Below are positions 34,368 to 42,513 of a DNA stretch of 64,000 nt, piece by piece. This DNA comes from Staphylococcus succinus (GTDB lineage: Bacteria > Bacillota > Bacilli > Staphylococcales > Staphylococcaceae), in NCBI RefSeq assembly GCF_029024945.1, contig NZ_CP118976.1:1364001-1428000 (forward strand), given 5' to 3'. The first letter of the stretch is position 1, and the number at the start of each line of letters is the position of its first letter. The notes beneath the pieces were generated by a model that searched no databases, had not been told where the DNA came from, and was given only the letters and a program-made list of their open reading frames with translations. The position numbers were made by a program, and so were the translations under genes.

Positions 34368-34387
34368 TGCCCAATGGAATTTGGGCA
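34368..34387. repeat. Short GC-rich hairpin downstream of ribU
   Basis: TGCCCAA and TTGGGCA pair perfectly around a 6-nt loop in otherwise AT-rich sequence. There is no T-run on either strand. Purpose unknown. Confidence 0.4.
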
Positions 34388-34493
34388 CACTAACTCATAT
34401 CGTTGCTTTATATCAAATTTAAACTTTATGCTACCATAGAGTTTGTCTTAAAGGTCTTTTAGATATCTTGTAAAATCCCAATAAAATATACGA

Positions 34494-34519
34494 GAATAAT
34501 AACTTAAAGGTTATTATTC
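34494..34519 (-). terminator. Hairpin at the end of the ferredoxin gene
   Basis: GAATAATAAC and GTTATTATTC pair perfectly around a 6-nt loop, overlapping the fer stop codon. The minus-strand sequence after it is only moderately T-rich, so termination strength is doubtful. Confidence 0.45.
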
Positions 34520-34762
34520 AAATTTTAGTGCATCTCCATCGAATGATTCTTCTTCAATCTTAATTGAATCAGTTGGACAACCTTCTAATGCATCTTCCAT
34601 ATCTTCGTATAATTCTTCGGGCACTTCTGCTGTACCTTTATTGTCGTCTAGTATTACGTATGCAATACCTTCGTCATCATAGTCATATATATCAGGGGCA
34701 GCGGCACCACAAGCACCACATGCAATGCATGTATCCATATCGACAATTGTATATTTAGCCAA
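34514..34762 (-). CDS. fer: Ferredoxin, single [4Fe-4S] cluster
   Basis: Small acidic electron carrier of the Bacillus type. Cluster ligands are C12, C15 and C18 in DTCIACGACGAAAP and C62 in EGCPTDS. The start is TTG 34762, 8 nt after AAAGGAGG, giving MAKYTIVDMD and 82 residues as in other staphylococci. An in-frame ATG at 34783 overlaps the ribosome site and would add seven unrelated residues. It is divergent from the ypbB-like gene. Its electron partner is not in the window. Confidence 0.94.
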   Translation of the reverse strand: MAKYTIVDMDTCIACGACGAAAPDIYDYDDEGIAYVILDDNKGTAEVPEELYEDMEDALEGCPTDSIKIEEESFDGDALKFE

Positions 34763-34871
34763 TTTCTTCGCCTCCTTTGACAAAAATGCTACAATAATAA
34801 CACAATTATCATTGTAATCACTGTTTTTAGTTTTTTCAAATGTTTTCGTTTAATAGAATGAGGGATGATAC

Positions 34872-35837
34872 ATGTATAATATAATTCAATTTACACAAAC
34901 TCACGCACATAGTTATAAAACAGAAAAAAGTATATTTAATATTATCATAGGAAAAAAATCACATCAAACCTTTTTTGATGCGTGTAGCCAACAATTACTA
35001 TCATTATATCACAGCATGCCTAACTTAAAATATCCGTCATTCGAGCGATATTTTACTCAAGATAGTGCAGAAAGTAATCCAAACGATAGTATTACAACAC
35101 ATCCTCGACATACCTATGATAGTTTGATGAATACGTTTAAAGCATTACAACTTTTAACACAAACTATTTCCAATACTAAACATAATATATATCAATTTAT
35201 ACCTATTACTCAACATAGTACTGTACACCAGAAAGTTAAAAATGTATATAACGAAATAATTAATAATAACTTACATGAAAATTTTATTAAAGAGCTTCAT
35301 GCATTATTTGAAGCAATCGTTACTACTAATGGCACAACCTATTTACATTATTATTTACAGGGTTATGAAGAAAGCATGTATACCAGACAGCAAGTCAGTT
35401 TAATCGAAGACATTTCACAAGAGCGCTTATTTGAACTCGAAATGATTGATTTGGTTACATTATTATATACTATTGAAAATAAAGAAAAGCACCCAATTTT
35501 ACATAAACTTATCGTTTTACCAACCATATTAAATAAAACTGAACAAACGTATAAAGGATTACAACAAGGGTTAGATTTTGAGCAACTTGCTGTGCAACAA
35601 CAAGTAAAAATAAATACAATTGAAGATCATATATTAGAATTATTTATCAAAGGCTATATTAAGGATTATACAAATTACCTTGAAACGACAAACTATATAG
35701 AATTTTTGAAATACTATGAAACACACCGTAATCAAAGATTACGCGAATATAAAGCGCTGTTTCCAAATCTTAGCTACTTTAACATTAAATTAGTGATTGT
35801 TGGCATAGAAAGGGGAGAATTAAATGTTACAACATGA
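34872..35837 (+). CDS. YpbB-like helix-turn-helix protein, partner gene of recQ
   Basis: A 321-residue soluble protein. The C-terminal part (about residues 230-310: YKGLQQGLDFEQLAVQQQVKINTIEDHILELFIKGYIKD) is a helicase-associated HTH_40-like domain, as found at the end of many RecQ helicases. The N-terminal 200 residues are not recognised. It overlaps recQ by 14 nt. The pair looks like a RecQ helicase split into two subunits, as in Bacillus ypbB-recS. This is inference from family and overlap. Confidence 0.75.
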   Translation: MYNIIQFTQTHAHSYKTEKSIFNIIIGKKSHQTFFDACSQQLLSLYHSMPNLKYPSFERYFTQDSAESNPNDSITTHPRHTYDSLMNTFKALQLLTQTISNTKHNIYQFIPITQHSTVHQKVKNVYNEIINNNLHENFIKELHALFEAIVTTNGTTYLHYYLQGYEESMYTRQQVSLIEDISQERLFELEMIDLVTLLYTIENKEKHPILHKLIVLPTILNKTEQTYKGLQQGLDFEQLAVQQQVKINTIEDHILELFIKGYIKDYTNYLETTNYIEFLKYYETHRNQRLREYKALFPNLSYFNIKLVIVGIERGELNVTT

Positions 35838-37203
35838 GCTGAAAAAATGGTTTGGGTTTGAATCGTTTAAACCTGGCCAACAAGAAATTATAGAAAGTGT
35901 AATTGCTGATAAAGATACGCTCGGTATTTTGCCTACAGGAAGTGGTAAAAGTCTTTGTTATCAATTACCTACATATATAAAACAACAACCCACACTCATT
36001 ATTTCTCCACTCATATCTCTAATGGATGACCAAGTGATGCAACTTAAGTCACATGGAGAACATAAAGTCAGTTGTATTCATTCTGGTATGGATGAAGATG
36101 AAAGAAGGTTAAATATCAACGCTTTATCAAACAGCCGCTTTATCTATTTAAGTCCAGAATTTATTTTACAGCCACAAAATTTCAAACTTATTAAAACATT
36201 GAATATTGGGATGGTTGTCTTAGATGAAGCGCACTGTTTATCAGAATGGGGATATGATTTCAGACCCCATTATGCACTTATTGGTAAAATTATTAATCAA
36301 TTTCCTAAAGCGGCAGTGCTCGCTTTAACTGCGACAGCGCCACCACATTTAACATTTGATTTAAATCAAATGTTAAATAAAACATTCCATGTTATTAAAA
36401 CGAGTATGAATAGAGATAACATTTCATTAACGCATAAAAATTTTCCTGATGACGATGAGAAATTAAAGTGGTTGTTACCAGCATTAGAAACAACAGGACC
36501 TACAATTATTTATGTATCATCTAAAAAGACATGTCTAAACTTAGCAAAGGAAATTTATAATTATGGTTTTTTGACTGGAATTTATCATGGTGATTTATCT
36601 TATCAAGAGCGACACACGGTGCAACATCAATTTATTAATAACGAAATCCCTATCATAGTTGCCACAAGTGCCTTTGGTATGGGGATCAATAAAAAAGATA
36701 TACGAACAATTATTCACTATCATTTATCCACAAGCCCCTCTAATTATATGCAAGAAATTGGTAGGGCTGGCAGAGATGGTACGCATAGCCAAGCAATTAG
36801 TCTGTTTCAGCCGGATGACAGTTTTTTACTCGAAACTTTATTATTTACGGATATGATTTCCTCTGATGATATCAATGCTTTTGAAATAGGTACTTTTCTA
36901 CCTCCAGATAAGCAAGATATTCTAGAAATATTAAATAGCTACTATTCTTTTTCTCAGCTAAGAACAATTTTTGAAGCGACATATCAACGTAAACGTAAAG
37001 GGTATATAAGAATGCTAGGTTATAAAAATTTAGATCAATGTAGAAGGTCATATATGATGGAGTTTTTTGGTGAGTCTATTGAAGAGAAGCCGAATCAATG
37101 CTGCGATAATGATTCTGAATTACATTCAATTCATCATTTAAACCGTAAAAAAGTAAAAAGAAAAATAAATTATACTGAAAAGTTACAAAATTTGTTTGAA
37201 TAA
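35824..37203 (+). CDS. recQ: ATP-dependent DNA helicase RecQ (short RecS type)
   Basis: Superfamily 2 3'-5' helicase. Motifs: FKPGQQEIIESVI (motif 0), Walker A LPTGSGKSLCYQLP (about residues 38-51), ISPLISLMDDQV, DEAHCLSEWGYDFRPHY (motif II), ALTATAPP (motif III), YVSSKKTC, ATSAFGMGINKKDIRTIIHY and QEIGRAGRDG (motif VI). The zinc-binding C-terminal cysteines are partly present (DQCRRSYMMEFFGE, QCCDND). At 459 residues it lacks a C-terminal HRDC. ATG 35824 lies inside the upstream gene. Confidence 0.93.
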   Translation: MLQHELKKWFGFESFKPGQQEIIESVIADKDTLGILPTGSGKSLCYQLPTYIKQQPTLIISPLISLMDDQVMQLKSHGEHKVSCIHSGMDEDERRLNINALSNSRFIYLSPEFILQPQNFKLIKTLNIGMVVLDEAHCLSEWGYDFRPHYALIGKIINQFPKAAVLALTATAPPHLTFDLNQMLNKTFHVIKTSMNRDNISLTHKNFPDDDEKLKWLLPALETTGPTIIYVSSKKTCLNLAKEIYNYGFLTGIYHGDLSYQERHTVQHQFINNEIPIIVATSAFGMGINKKDIRTIIHYHLSTSPSNYMQEIGRAGRDGTHSQAISLFQPDDSFLLETLLFTDMISSDDINAFEIGTFLPPDKQDILEILNSYYSFSQLRTIFEATYQRKRKGYIRMLGYKNLDQCRRSYMMEFFGESIEEKPNQCCDNDSELHSIHHLNRKKVKRKINYTEKLQNLFE

Positions 37204-37215
37204 TCGACTATTACT

Positions 37216-37244
37216 TTACTTCACTTTTTCAAACAAGCTATAAT
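37216..37244 (+). promoter_or_regulatory. Promoter of ebpS
   Basis: TTACTT (37216-37221) and TATAAT (37239-37244) are spaced by 17 nt. The predicted 5' leader before ebpS is about 105 nt. Confidence 0.6.
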
Positions 37245-37357
37245 ACGAACTATAGGCTTGTATGAAAGTAAATATATTAAATAAATATATACATATTTAC
37301 TACCTTTTAGGGTAAAACAGTATATACTTAAAATAAAAACAAGGAAGGATGATGAAT

Positions 37358-39205
37358 TTGTCTAACAACAATTTTAAAGATGATTTTGAGAAAAATCGTC
37401 AATCCATTGATCCAAAAGAACATCCAGACAATAACAACGATTCAGTTAACAACTCAGTTGACAATGTAAAAGAGGAAGTGTCTGATAAATCAGATGAACA
37501 ATTTCCTCCTAGAAATGCACAACGTAGACAACGCAGACGTGATACTGCAACGCATCAAAATTCACAAGAACAGCCTGAACAAGACGAACAACATGAGGAT
37601 GTTCAAGACGAATCAAATCAACATCAAGATGCACATTCATCATCAAACTCACAAAGTGAATATGAAGACAATGATCATTCACGTGATAACAACTTAAATC
37701 AAACGTCTAAAAATGAACGTCAAACAAATGATGTGAATGAAGACCATTCTGAAGTTGATACTCATGTACAAAATGATAATGAATCCAGCAAAAAAGGTGC
37801 CGCTGTAGCCGGTGGTGCTGCCGCGACTGGCGCTGGTGCATATGCAGCTAGTAAGCACGATGGCAAGCAAGAATCACAAGTTGATGACAATGAGCATAAT
37901 AAAGGTCAACGAGAATCTAATGACACACAAGACAATCAAGAAGATAATGATTCACGCGTACATGAAGATGAAAATCTAGATACAAATCAAAAGGGCTCTA
38001 AGACAAAAGGTGCTGCTGTAGCTGGTGGTGCTGCCGCTGGAGCGGGTACATCTGAAGCTGGCAAACATAAAGATCAAGCGCCGCAAGATAGTAAAGAAAA
38101 TAGTGAGAATCAATCAAATAATGAACGTCAACAAGACAATCAAGAAGGTAATGATTCGCGCGAATCTGAAGATAAGAATTCGGATGATAGCCGAAAAGGT
38201 TCTAAAACAAAAGGTGCCGCTGTAGCTGGTGGTGCTGCCGCTGCAGGCGCTGGTGCATATGCAGCTAGTAAACATAAAGACAAAGATGCAAATAAAGAAG
38301 AAAAATCAGAGCAAAATAATAAAGATAAAAGTTCTACTAATAAAAAAGGTGCTACTGCTGGTGCCGCTGCCGCAGGTGCAGGCGCTGCTGGAGCAGGTCA
38401 TTCAAATGGTAATGGCGGTAACGGCGGAAATAATAGTAACCACAACAATAACGATGATGATAAAAATAAAAAGAAAAAAGGTGGCTTATTAGGTAAGCTA
38501 TTACCTATATTAGCTGCAATTTTAATATTAGCTGCAATCGGAATTTTCGGTGGCATGGCTTTAACTGGCAACAATGATGATAATAGTAAAAACGATGATC
38601 AAAAAACAGCAGATAATAAAGATAAAAAATCAGATTCAGATAAAGACAAAGATAAAGCAAAAGATTCAGATTCTAACAAAGATAATGACAAAGCGAATAA
38701 TGATGATAAAGACAAAGCCGCATCTTCTTCTGATGACAATACTAGTTCAGATTCTGATAGTGCTTCATCAGAAGGTAATAGTAGCGCTGATAATTCTTCA
38801 TCTGACCAAGGTAATGCTGATTCGCAAAGTTCAGAAAATAGTGGTTCAACTGAGCAATCAGACTCACAAAGCACGACAACTGGGGGATCAACTGATCAAT
38901 CAGATTCACAAAGTACACAAAATAATCAAAGTGGACAAAACCAAACAGATCAAAGTCAAAGTAGTCAATCAGACGCTCAAAACAATAGTTCTTCAAGCCA
39001 AGCACAAGATAGCCAACAAAGTAGCGATCAATCAAACAGCACTTCTGGTCAAAGAACACATGTTGTAAACGGTCAAAACTTATACAGAATTGCAATTCAA
39101 TACTATGGTGAAGGTACACCAGAAAATGTTGAAAAAATTAGAGCAGCGAATAACATTCAAGGTAACGACATTCATAATGGACAACGCTTAGTTATTCCAC
39201 AATAA
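37358..39205 (+). CDS. ebpS: EbpS-like LysM membrane/surface protein (elastin-binding protein homologue)
   Basis: Very hydrophilic 615-residue protein. The N-terminus SNNNFKDDFEKNRQSID and the segment EQFPPRNAQRRQRRRD match S. aureus EbpS. There follow three copies of KGAAVAGG with an Ala/Gly-rich tail and a fourth degenerate copy, one transmembrane helix at about residues 382-402 (LPILAAILILAAIGIFGGMA), a long Asp/Lys then Ser/Gln-rich extension and a C-terminal LysM domain (HVVNGQNLYRIAIQYYG). TTG 37358 is chosen: AAGGA at 37345-37349 is 8 nt upstream; ATGs at 37349 and 37352 overlap it. S. aureus EbpS has about 486 residues, so this is long. Elastin binding is not shown. Confidence 0.88.
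   Translation: MSNNNFKDDFEKNRQSIDPKEHPDNNNDSVNNSVDNVKEEVSDKSDEQFPPRNAQRRQRRRDTATHQNSQEQPEQDEQHEDVQDESNQHQDAHSSSNSQSEYEDNDHSRDNNLNQTSKNERQTNDVNEDHSEVDTHVQNDNESSKKGAAVAGGAAATGAGAYAASKHDGKQESQVDDNEHNKGQRESNDTQDNQEDNDSRVHEDENLDTNQKGSKTKGAAVAGGAAAGAGTSEAGKHKDQAPQDSKENSENQSNNERQQDNQEGNDSRESEDKNSDDSRKGSKTKGAAVAGGAAAAGAGAYAASKHKDKDANKEEKSEQNNKDKSSTNKKGATAGAAAAGAGAAGAGHSNGNGGNGGNNSNHNNNDDDKNKKKKGGLLGKLLPILAAILILAAIGIFGGMALTGNNDDNSKNDDQKTADNKDKKSDSDKDKDKAKDSDSNKDNDKANNDDKDKAASSSDDNTSSDSDSASSEGNSSADNSSSDQGNADSQSSENSGSTEQSDSQSTTTGGSTDQSDSQSTQNNQSGQNQTDQSQSSQSDAQNNSSSSQAQDSQQSSDQSNSTSGQRTHVVNGQNLYRIAIQYYGEGTPENVEKIRAANNIQGNDIHNGQRLVIPQ
37794..38400 (+). repeat. Repeats inside ebpS encoding KGAAVAGG modules
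   Basis: The GGT of each K-GAAVAGG module falls at 37796, 38009 and 38213, with a degenerate KGATAGAAA copy at 38348. Offsets are 213, 204 and 135 nt. The second and third units also share the preceding Asn/Asp/Gln-rich linker (DNQE-x-NDSR), so the duplicated unit is about 204 bp (68 codons). Such repeats can expand or contract. Confidence 0.8.
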
Positions 39206-39214
39206 AATTTCTAT

Positions 39215-39255
39215 AAAAACTGCCAACTTTTAATGATTAAAGTTGGCAGTTTTTA
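39215..39255 (+). terminator. Terminator of ebpS
   Basis: AAAACTGCCAACTTT pairs perfectly with AAAGTTGGCAGTTTT around an 8-nt loop; a T-run follows. Confidence 0.93.
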
Positions 39256-39359
39256 TATTATTGTAAACATGATTTATAACTATGGATAAGAGCGCTATAT
39301 ATATAATTAAATGTGCATTGCTCAGAAGTATAGAGTTATAAAATTTCAACTTCTTTCAT

Positions 39360-39387
39360 TTGGTTTTTCTAAAACTACTGGTATAAT
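39360..39387 (+). promoter_or_regulatory. Promoter of ypdA
   Basis: TTGGTT (39360-39365) and TATAAT (39382-39387) are spaced by 16 nt, 30 nt before the ATG. Confidence 0.6.
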
Positions 39388-39417
39388 GTATTGGTGGTTA
39401 AAGGAGGACAATCAATT

Positions 39418-40404
39418 ATGCAAACAGTTGAAAGTATAATCATTGGTGGCGGTCCTTGTGGATTAAGTGCTGCTATTGAACAAAAGAAAAAAGGTATAGA
39501 CACATTAGTGATTGAAAAAGGAAATGTTGTAGACGCAATATACAATTATCCTACACATCAAACATTCTTTTCATCCAGTGATAAGCTTAGTATTGGGGAT
39601 ATTCCATTTATAGTAGAAGATAGCAAACCACACCGAAATCAGGCTCTAGTATATTACAGAGCTGTGGTTAAGTATCATCAATTGCGTATCAATGCTTTTG
39701 AAGAAGTCCTCACAGTGAAAAAAATTAATAACCGATTTACAATTACAACAACAGAAGATGTCTATCAATGTAGATTCCTTACTGTTGCCACTGGTTATTA
39801 TGGTCATCATAATTCACTTGAAGTTGAAGGTGCTGAATTACCTAAAGTTAAACATTACTTCAAAGAAGCGCACCCGTATTTTGATCAAAACGTCGTTGTT
39901 ATTGGTGGTAAGAACTCGGCAGTTGATGCAGCTTTAGAATTAGAAAAAGCAGGTGCCAATGTCACTGTGATTTATCGTGGTTCAGACTATCCTAAAGCGA
40001 TAAAACCGTGGATATTACCAAATTTTGAGTCACTAGTACGTCATGAAAAAATAGAGATGGCATTCAATTCAAATGTGACAAAAATCACTGAAGATAGTGT
40101 GGTTTATGAACAAGATAATCAAAGCATTGAGATTCCGAATGATTACGTTTTTGCAATGATTGGCTATCATCCTGATTATGAATTCTTGGAATCTATAGGT
40201 ATTGATATTAATACAAATGCATTTGGCACTGCACCCGTTTACAATAAAGAAACTTATGAAACAAATGTTGAAAATTGTTATATAGCAGGTGTCATAGCAG
40301 CTGGTAATGATGCAAACACTATTTTTATTGAAAATGGTAAATACCATGGTGGTATAATTACACAAAGTATTTTATCCAAAAAGCAAACACCTTTAGAATC
40401 ATAA
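39418..40404 (+). CDS. ypdA: YpdA family bacillithiol disulfide reductase
   Basis: Flavoprotein that reduces oxidised bacillithiol disulfide with NADPH, completing the bacilliredoxin cycle. The FAD motif IIIGGGPCGLSAAIEQ is at residues 6-21 and carries the characteristic Cys14. NADPH motif VVVIGGKNSAVDAALELEKAG is near residue 160. The 328-residue length fits. AAAGGAGG at 39400-39407 gives ATG 39418; the in-frame ATG at 39391 is upstream of the ribosome site. Related in function to brxB and bshA elsewhere in this window. Confidence 0.92.
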   Translation: MQTVESIIIGGGPCGLSAAIEQKKKGIDTLVIEKGNVVDAIYNYPTHQTFFSSSDKLSIGDIPFIVEDSKPHRNQALVYYRAVVKYHQLRINAFEEVLTVKKINNRFTITTTEDVYQCRFLTVATGYYGHHNSLEVEGAELPKVKHYFKEAHPYFDQNVVVIGGKNSAVDAALELEKAGANVTVIYRGSDYPKAIKPWILPNFESLVRHEKIEMAFNSNVTKITEDSVVYEQDNQSIEIPNDYVFAMIGYHPDYEFLESIGIDINTNAFGTAPVYNKETYETNVENCYIAGVIAAGNDANTIFIENGKYHGGIITQSILSKKQTPLES

Positions 40405-40450
40405 AAATATTTAGAATAAGGTACTTCGTATCATTCAGAATATTTTAAAG

Positions 40451-40494
40451 CAAAAGCGCCAACCTTTTATTTGTTAAAAGGTTGGCGCTTTTGT
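40451..40494. terminator. Bidirectional terminator between ypdA and ansA
   Basis: CAAAAGCGCCAACCTTTTA pairs with TAAAAGGTTGGCGCTTTTG around a 6-nt loop. A-run and T-run flanks suit both convergent genes. Confidence 0.93.
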
Positions 40495-40502
40495 TATATG
40501 CT

Positions 40503-41477
40503 TTATAATTGAGATTCAAAATATTGCTTTAATTGTTCCATACTCAATGCATTACTTAAACCGACTAAAAGTTTTAATCTTGCTTTAGGACCGTTTAATC
40601 CATTCGAAAAAATTACGCCTTTGTTTGCTAATGTAACGCCACCACCTTCATAAGCATAAATCGGACCGACGATACCATTAAATGATCTAGATACAAGAAT
40701 GATAGGGATGTCTTTTTCTAAGCACTTATCTAAACCATCGATACATGTTGGTGGCAAATTACCTTGACCTAAAGCTTCGATGATAATACCATCAACTTTC
40801 TGCTCACTGTGAAATGTGAGAACATCACTATTCATCCCCATATAAGCTTTAACTAAAGGTATATTTAAATTATGATTTATATCATTTAGAATCAAATGTT
40901 CGTATGGTTTATGATGAAATTGTACGCTGTTTTTAGTAACTACACCTAGAGGGCCATGATTAGGGCTTTGGAAAGTGTTAGTATTTGAGGTGTGTGTTTT
41001 AGTTACATTTCTAGCAGTATGAATTTCATCATTAAATACAACCATTACGCCCATATCTAATGACTCCTCACTCGTTGCAACTCTAATTGCTGAAATAAAG
41101 TTGTATAATCCATCAGAACCAATCTCGTTAGAGGAACGCATCGCACCTGTTATTGCTATAGGTTTAGAAATATTTATAGTCAAATCTAGCAAATATGCTG
41201 TTTCTTCTAAAGTATCCGTACCGTGTGTGATTACAAAACCATCATATTCACTGTTTATTGATGCATCCTCAATAATGTCTTTCAATTTTTCAACATACTG
41301 AATATTCATATGTGGCGATGGGACATTAAATGGTGTTATTTCGGTTACATCAGCATATTGCTTAATGACATCTTGATGATTGGATATTGGATTATCTTCA
41401 TTTGTCACAACTTTATTTGATTCATCTTGTGACATGCTTATGGTACCACCTGTATGTATGACCAGAAGTTTTTTCAT
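40503..41477 (-). CDS. ansA: Type I (cytoplasmic) L-asparaginase
   Basis: Hydrolyses asparagine to aspartate and ammonia. The two threonine motifs are LLVIHTGGTISM at residues 4-15 and FVITHGTDTLEETAYLL near residue 80. GAMRSSNEIGSDG follows. There is no signal peptide, and the 324-residue length fits type I. ATG 41477 follows AGGAGG by 9 nt; an upstream in-frame ATG at 41507 is before the ribosome site. It is divergent from cmk. Confidence 0.92.
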   Translation of the reverse strand: MKKLLVIHTGGTISMSQDESNKVVTNEDNPISNHQDVIKQYADVTEITPFNVPSPHMNIQYVEKLKDIIEDASINSEYDGFVITHGTDTLEETAYLLDLTINISKPIAITGAMRSSNEIGSDGLYNFISAIRVATSEESLDMGVMVVFNDEIHTARNVTKTHTSNTNTFQSPNHGPLGVVTKNSVQFHHKPYEHLILNDINHNLNIPLVKAYMGMNSDVLTFHSEQKVDGIIIEALGQGNLPPTCIDGLDKCLEKDIPIILVSRSFNGIVGPIYAYEGGGVTLANKGVIFSNGLNGPKARLKLLVGLSNALSMEQLKQYFESQL

Positions 41478-41555
41478 GCGGGCATTCCTCCTATTAATAT
41501 AATACATATTTATGATAAAATATTATTCATCAAACAACAAGGAAGGTTTACTGAA

Positions 41556-42212
41556 ATGAAACTAATTAATATTGCATTAGATGGACCTGCAGCTGCAGGA
41601 AAAAGTACAATAGCAAAGCTCGTTGCTGCTAAATTATCTATGATTTACGTAGATACAGGTGCAATGTACCGCGCTTTAACGTATAAATATTTACAGCAAA
41701 ATAAAACTGAAGACTTTGATCAACTTATAAACACTTCTGAATTAGCGTTAACTTATGAAGAAGGTAAAGGCCAAAGGGTTATATTAGATCATAAGGATGT
41801 CACAGATTACTTGAGAGAAAATGATGTCACAAACAACGTTTCTTACGTAGCTTCTAAAGAACCAGTAAGAACTTTTGCGGTCAAGAAACAACAAGAACTT
41901 GCTGCGAAAAAAGGTATAGTAATGGATGGTAGAGATATAGGTACGGTCGTTTTACCAGATGCAGATTTAAAAGTTTATATGATTGCTTCTGTGGAAGAGC
42001 GTGCAATACGTAGACAAAAAGATAATGAACTCAGAGGTATCGAATCCACAGTAGAACAACTTGAACAAGAAATAGCTGAGCGAGATCATTATGATATGAA
42101 TCGTGAAATTTCACCATTGAAAAAAGCGGATGATGCAATTACGCTTGATACAACTGGAAAAGACATAGACACAGTTACAAATGAAATTTTAAAAATGGTT
42201 GATGCAATCTGA
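41556..42212 (+). CDS. cmk: Cytidylate kinase
   Basis: Phosphorylates CMP and dCMP with ATP. The P-loop ALDGPAAAGKSTIAKLVA starts at residue 6. VDTGAMYRA, the CMP-binding insert and VMDGRDIGTVVLPDADLKVYM are intact, and the lid RQKDNELRG is present. Length 218 residues. AAGGAAGGT at 41539-41547 determines ATG 41556; an upstream in-frame ATG at 41454 is in the ansA region. It is followed by rpsA, as in most bacteria. Confidence 0.95.
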   Translation: MKLINIALDGPAAAGKSTIAKLVAAKLSMIYVDTGAMYRALTYKYLQQNKTEDFDQLINTSELALTYEEGKGQRVILDHKDVTDYLRENDVTNNVSYVASKEPVRTFAVKKQQELAAKKGIVMDGRDIGTVVLPDADLKVYMIASVEERAIRRQKDNELRGIESTVEQLEQEIAERDHYDMNREISPLKKADDAITLDTTGKDIDTVTNEILKMVDAI

Positions 42213-42271
42213 GGATTTAAAGCGTATTTCTTCCAGTAATATCTCACTTCTATAATAAATTGTGTATTTTT

Positions 42272-42296
42272 GTTATATTATATTTTTAATGGGTAT
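42272..42296 (+). promoter_or_regulatory. Candidate sigma-B promoter in the cmk-rpsA gap
   Basis: GTTATA (42272-42277) is followed after 13 nt by an exact GGGTAT (42291-42296), close to the sigma-B pattern GTTTAA-N12-15-GGGTAT. It lies about 218 nt upstream of rpsA. Otherwise the 301-nt gap is AT-rich; TTGACA (42452-42457) and TATAAT (42480-42485) nearer rpsA are 22 nt apart, too far for a good pair. Confidence 0.35.
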
Positions 42297-42513
42297 ATAA
42301 ATAAGGTACATTATTTCAAAGAATTTAGAACTACATTTATAAATAAATGTAAATATTGGGTAAAAATCATTAACTTTTAGTAATTGAAAAAACCGTATAT
42401 TACAACTTTTTAACAAGTAGAATTGTCAATCTTTAAATAGAGGGGAATTTCTTGACAATTCTGTCAAATTATAAGATGTTATAATTATGTAGTGTAATAA
42501 GGAGGCAGACAAG

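Noticed and set aside
34763..34783. ATG start adding seven residues to ferredoxin
   Set aside because: The ATG lies on the AAAGGAGG ribosome site that serves TTG 34762.
38574..39068. 164-residue open frame on the plus strand inside ebpS
   Set aside because: It is the +1 frame of a repetitive Ser/Asp/Gln/Lys-coding region, has improbable composition (Ile, Lys, Gln runs) and no ribosome site.
38742..39119. 125-residue minus-strand frame within ebpS
   Set aside because: Antisense shadow of low-complexity codons; Phe/Tyr/Asp-rich product without a ribosome site.
42452..42485. TTGACA and TATAAT as the rpsA promoter
   Set aside because: The spacer is 22 nt, beyond the normal 16-18 nt range, so it is not listed as a promoter pair.
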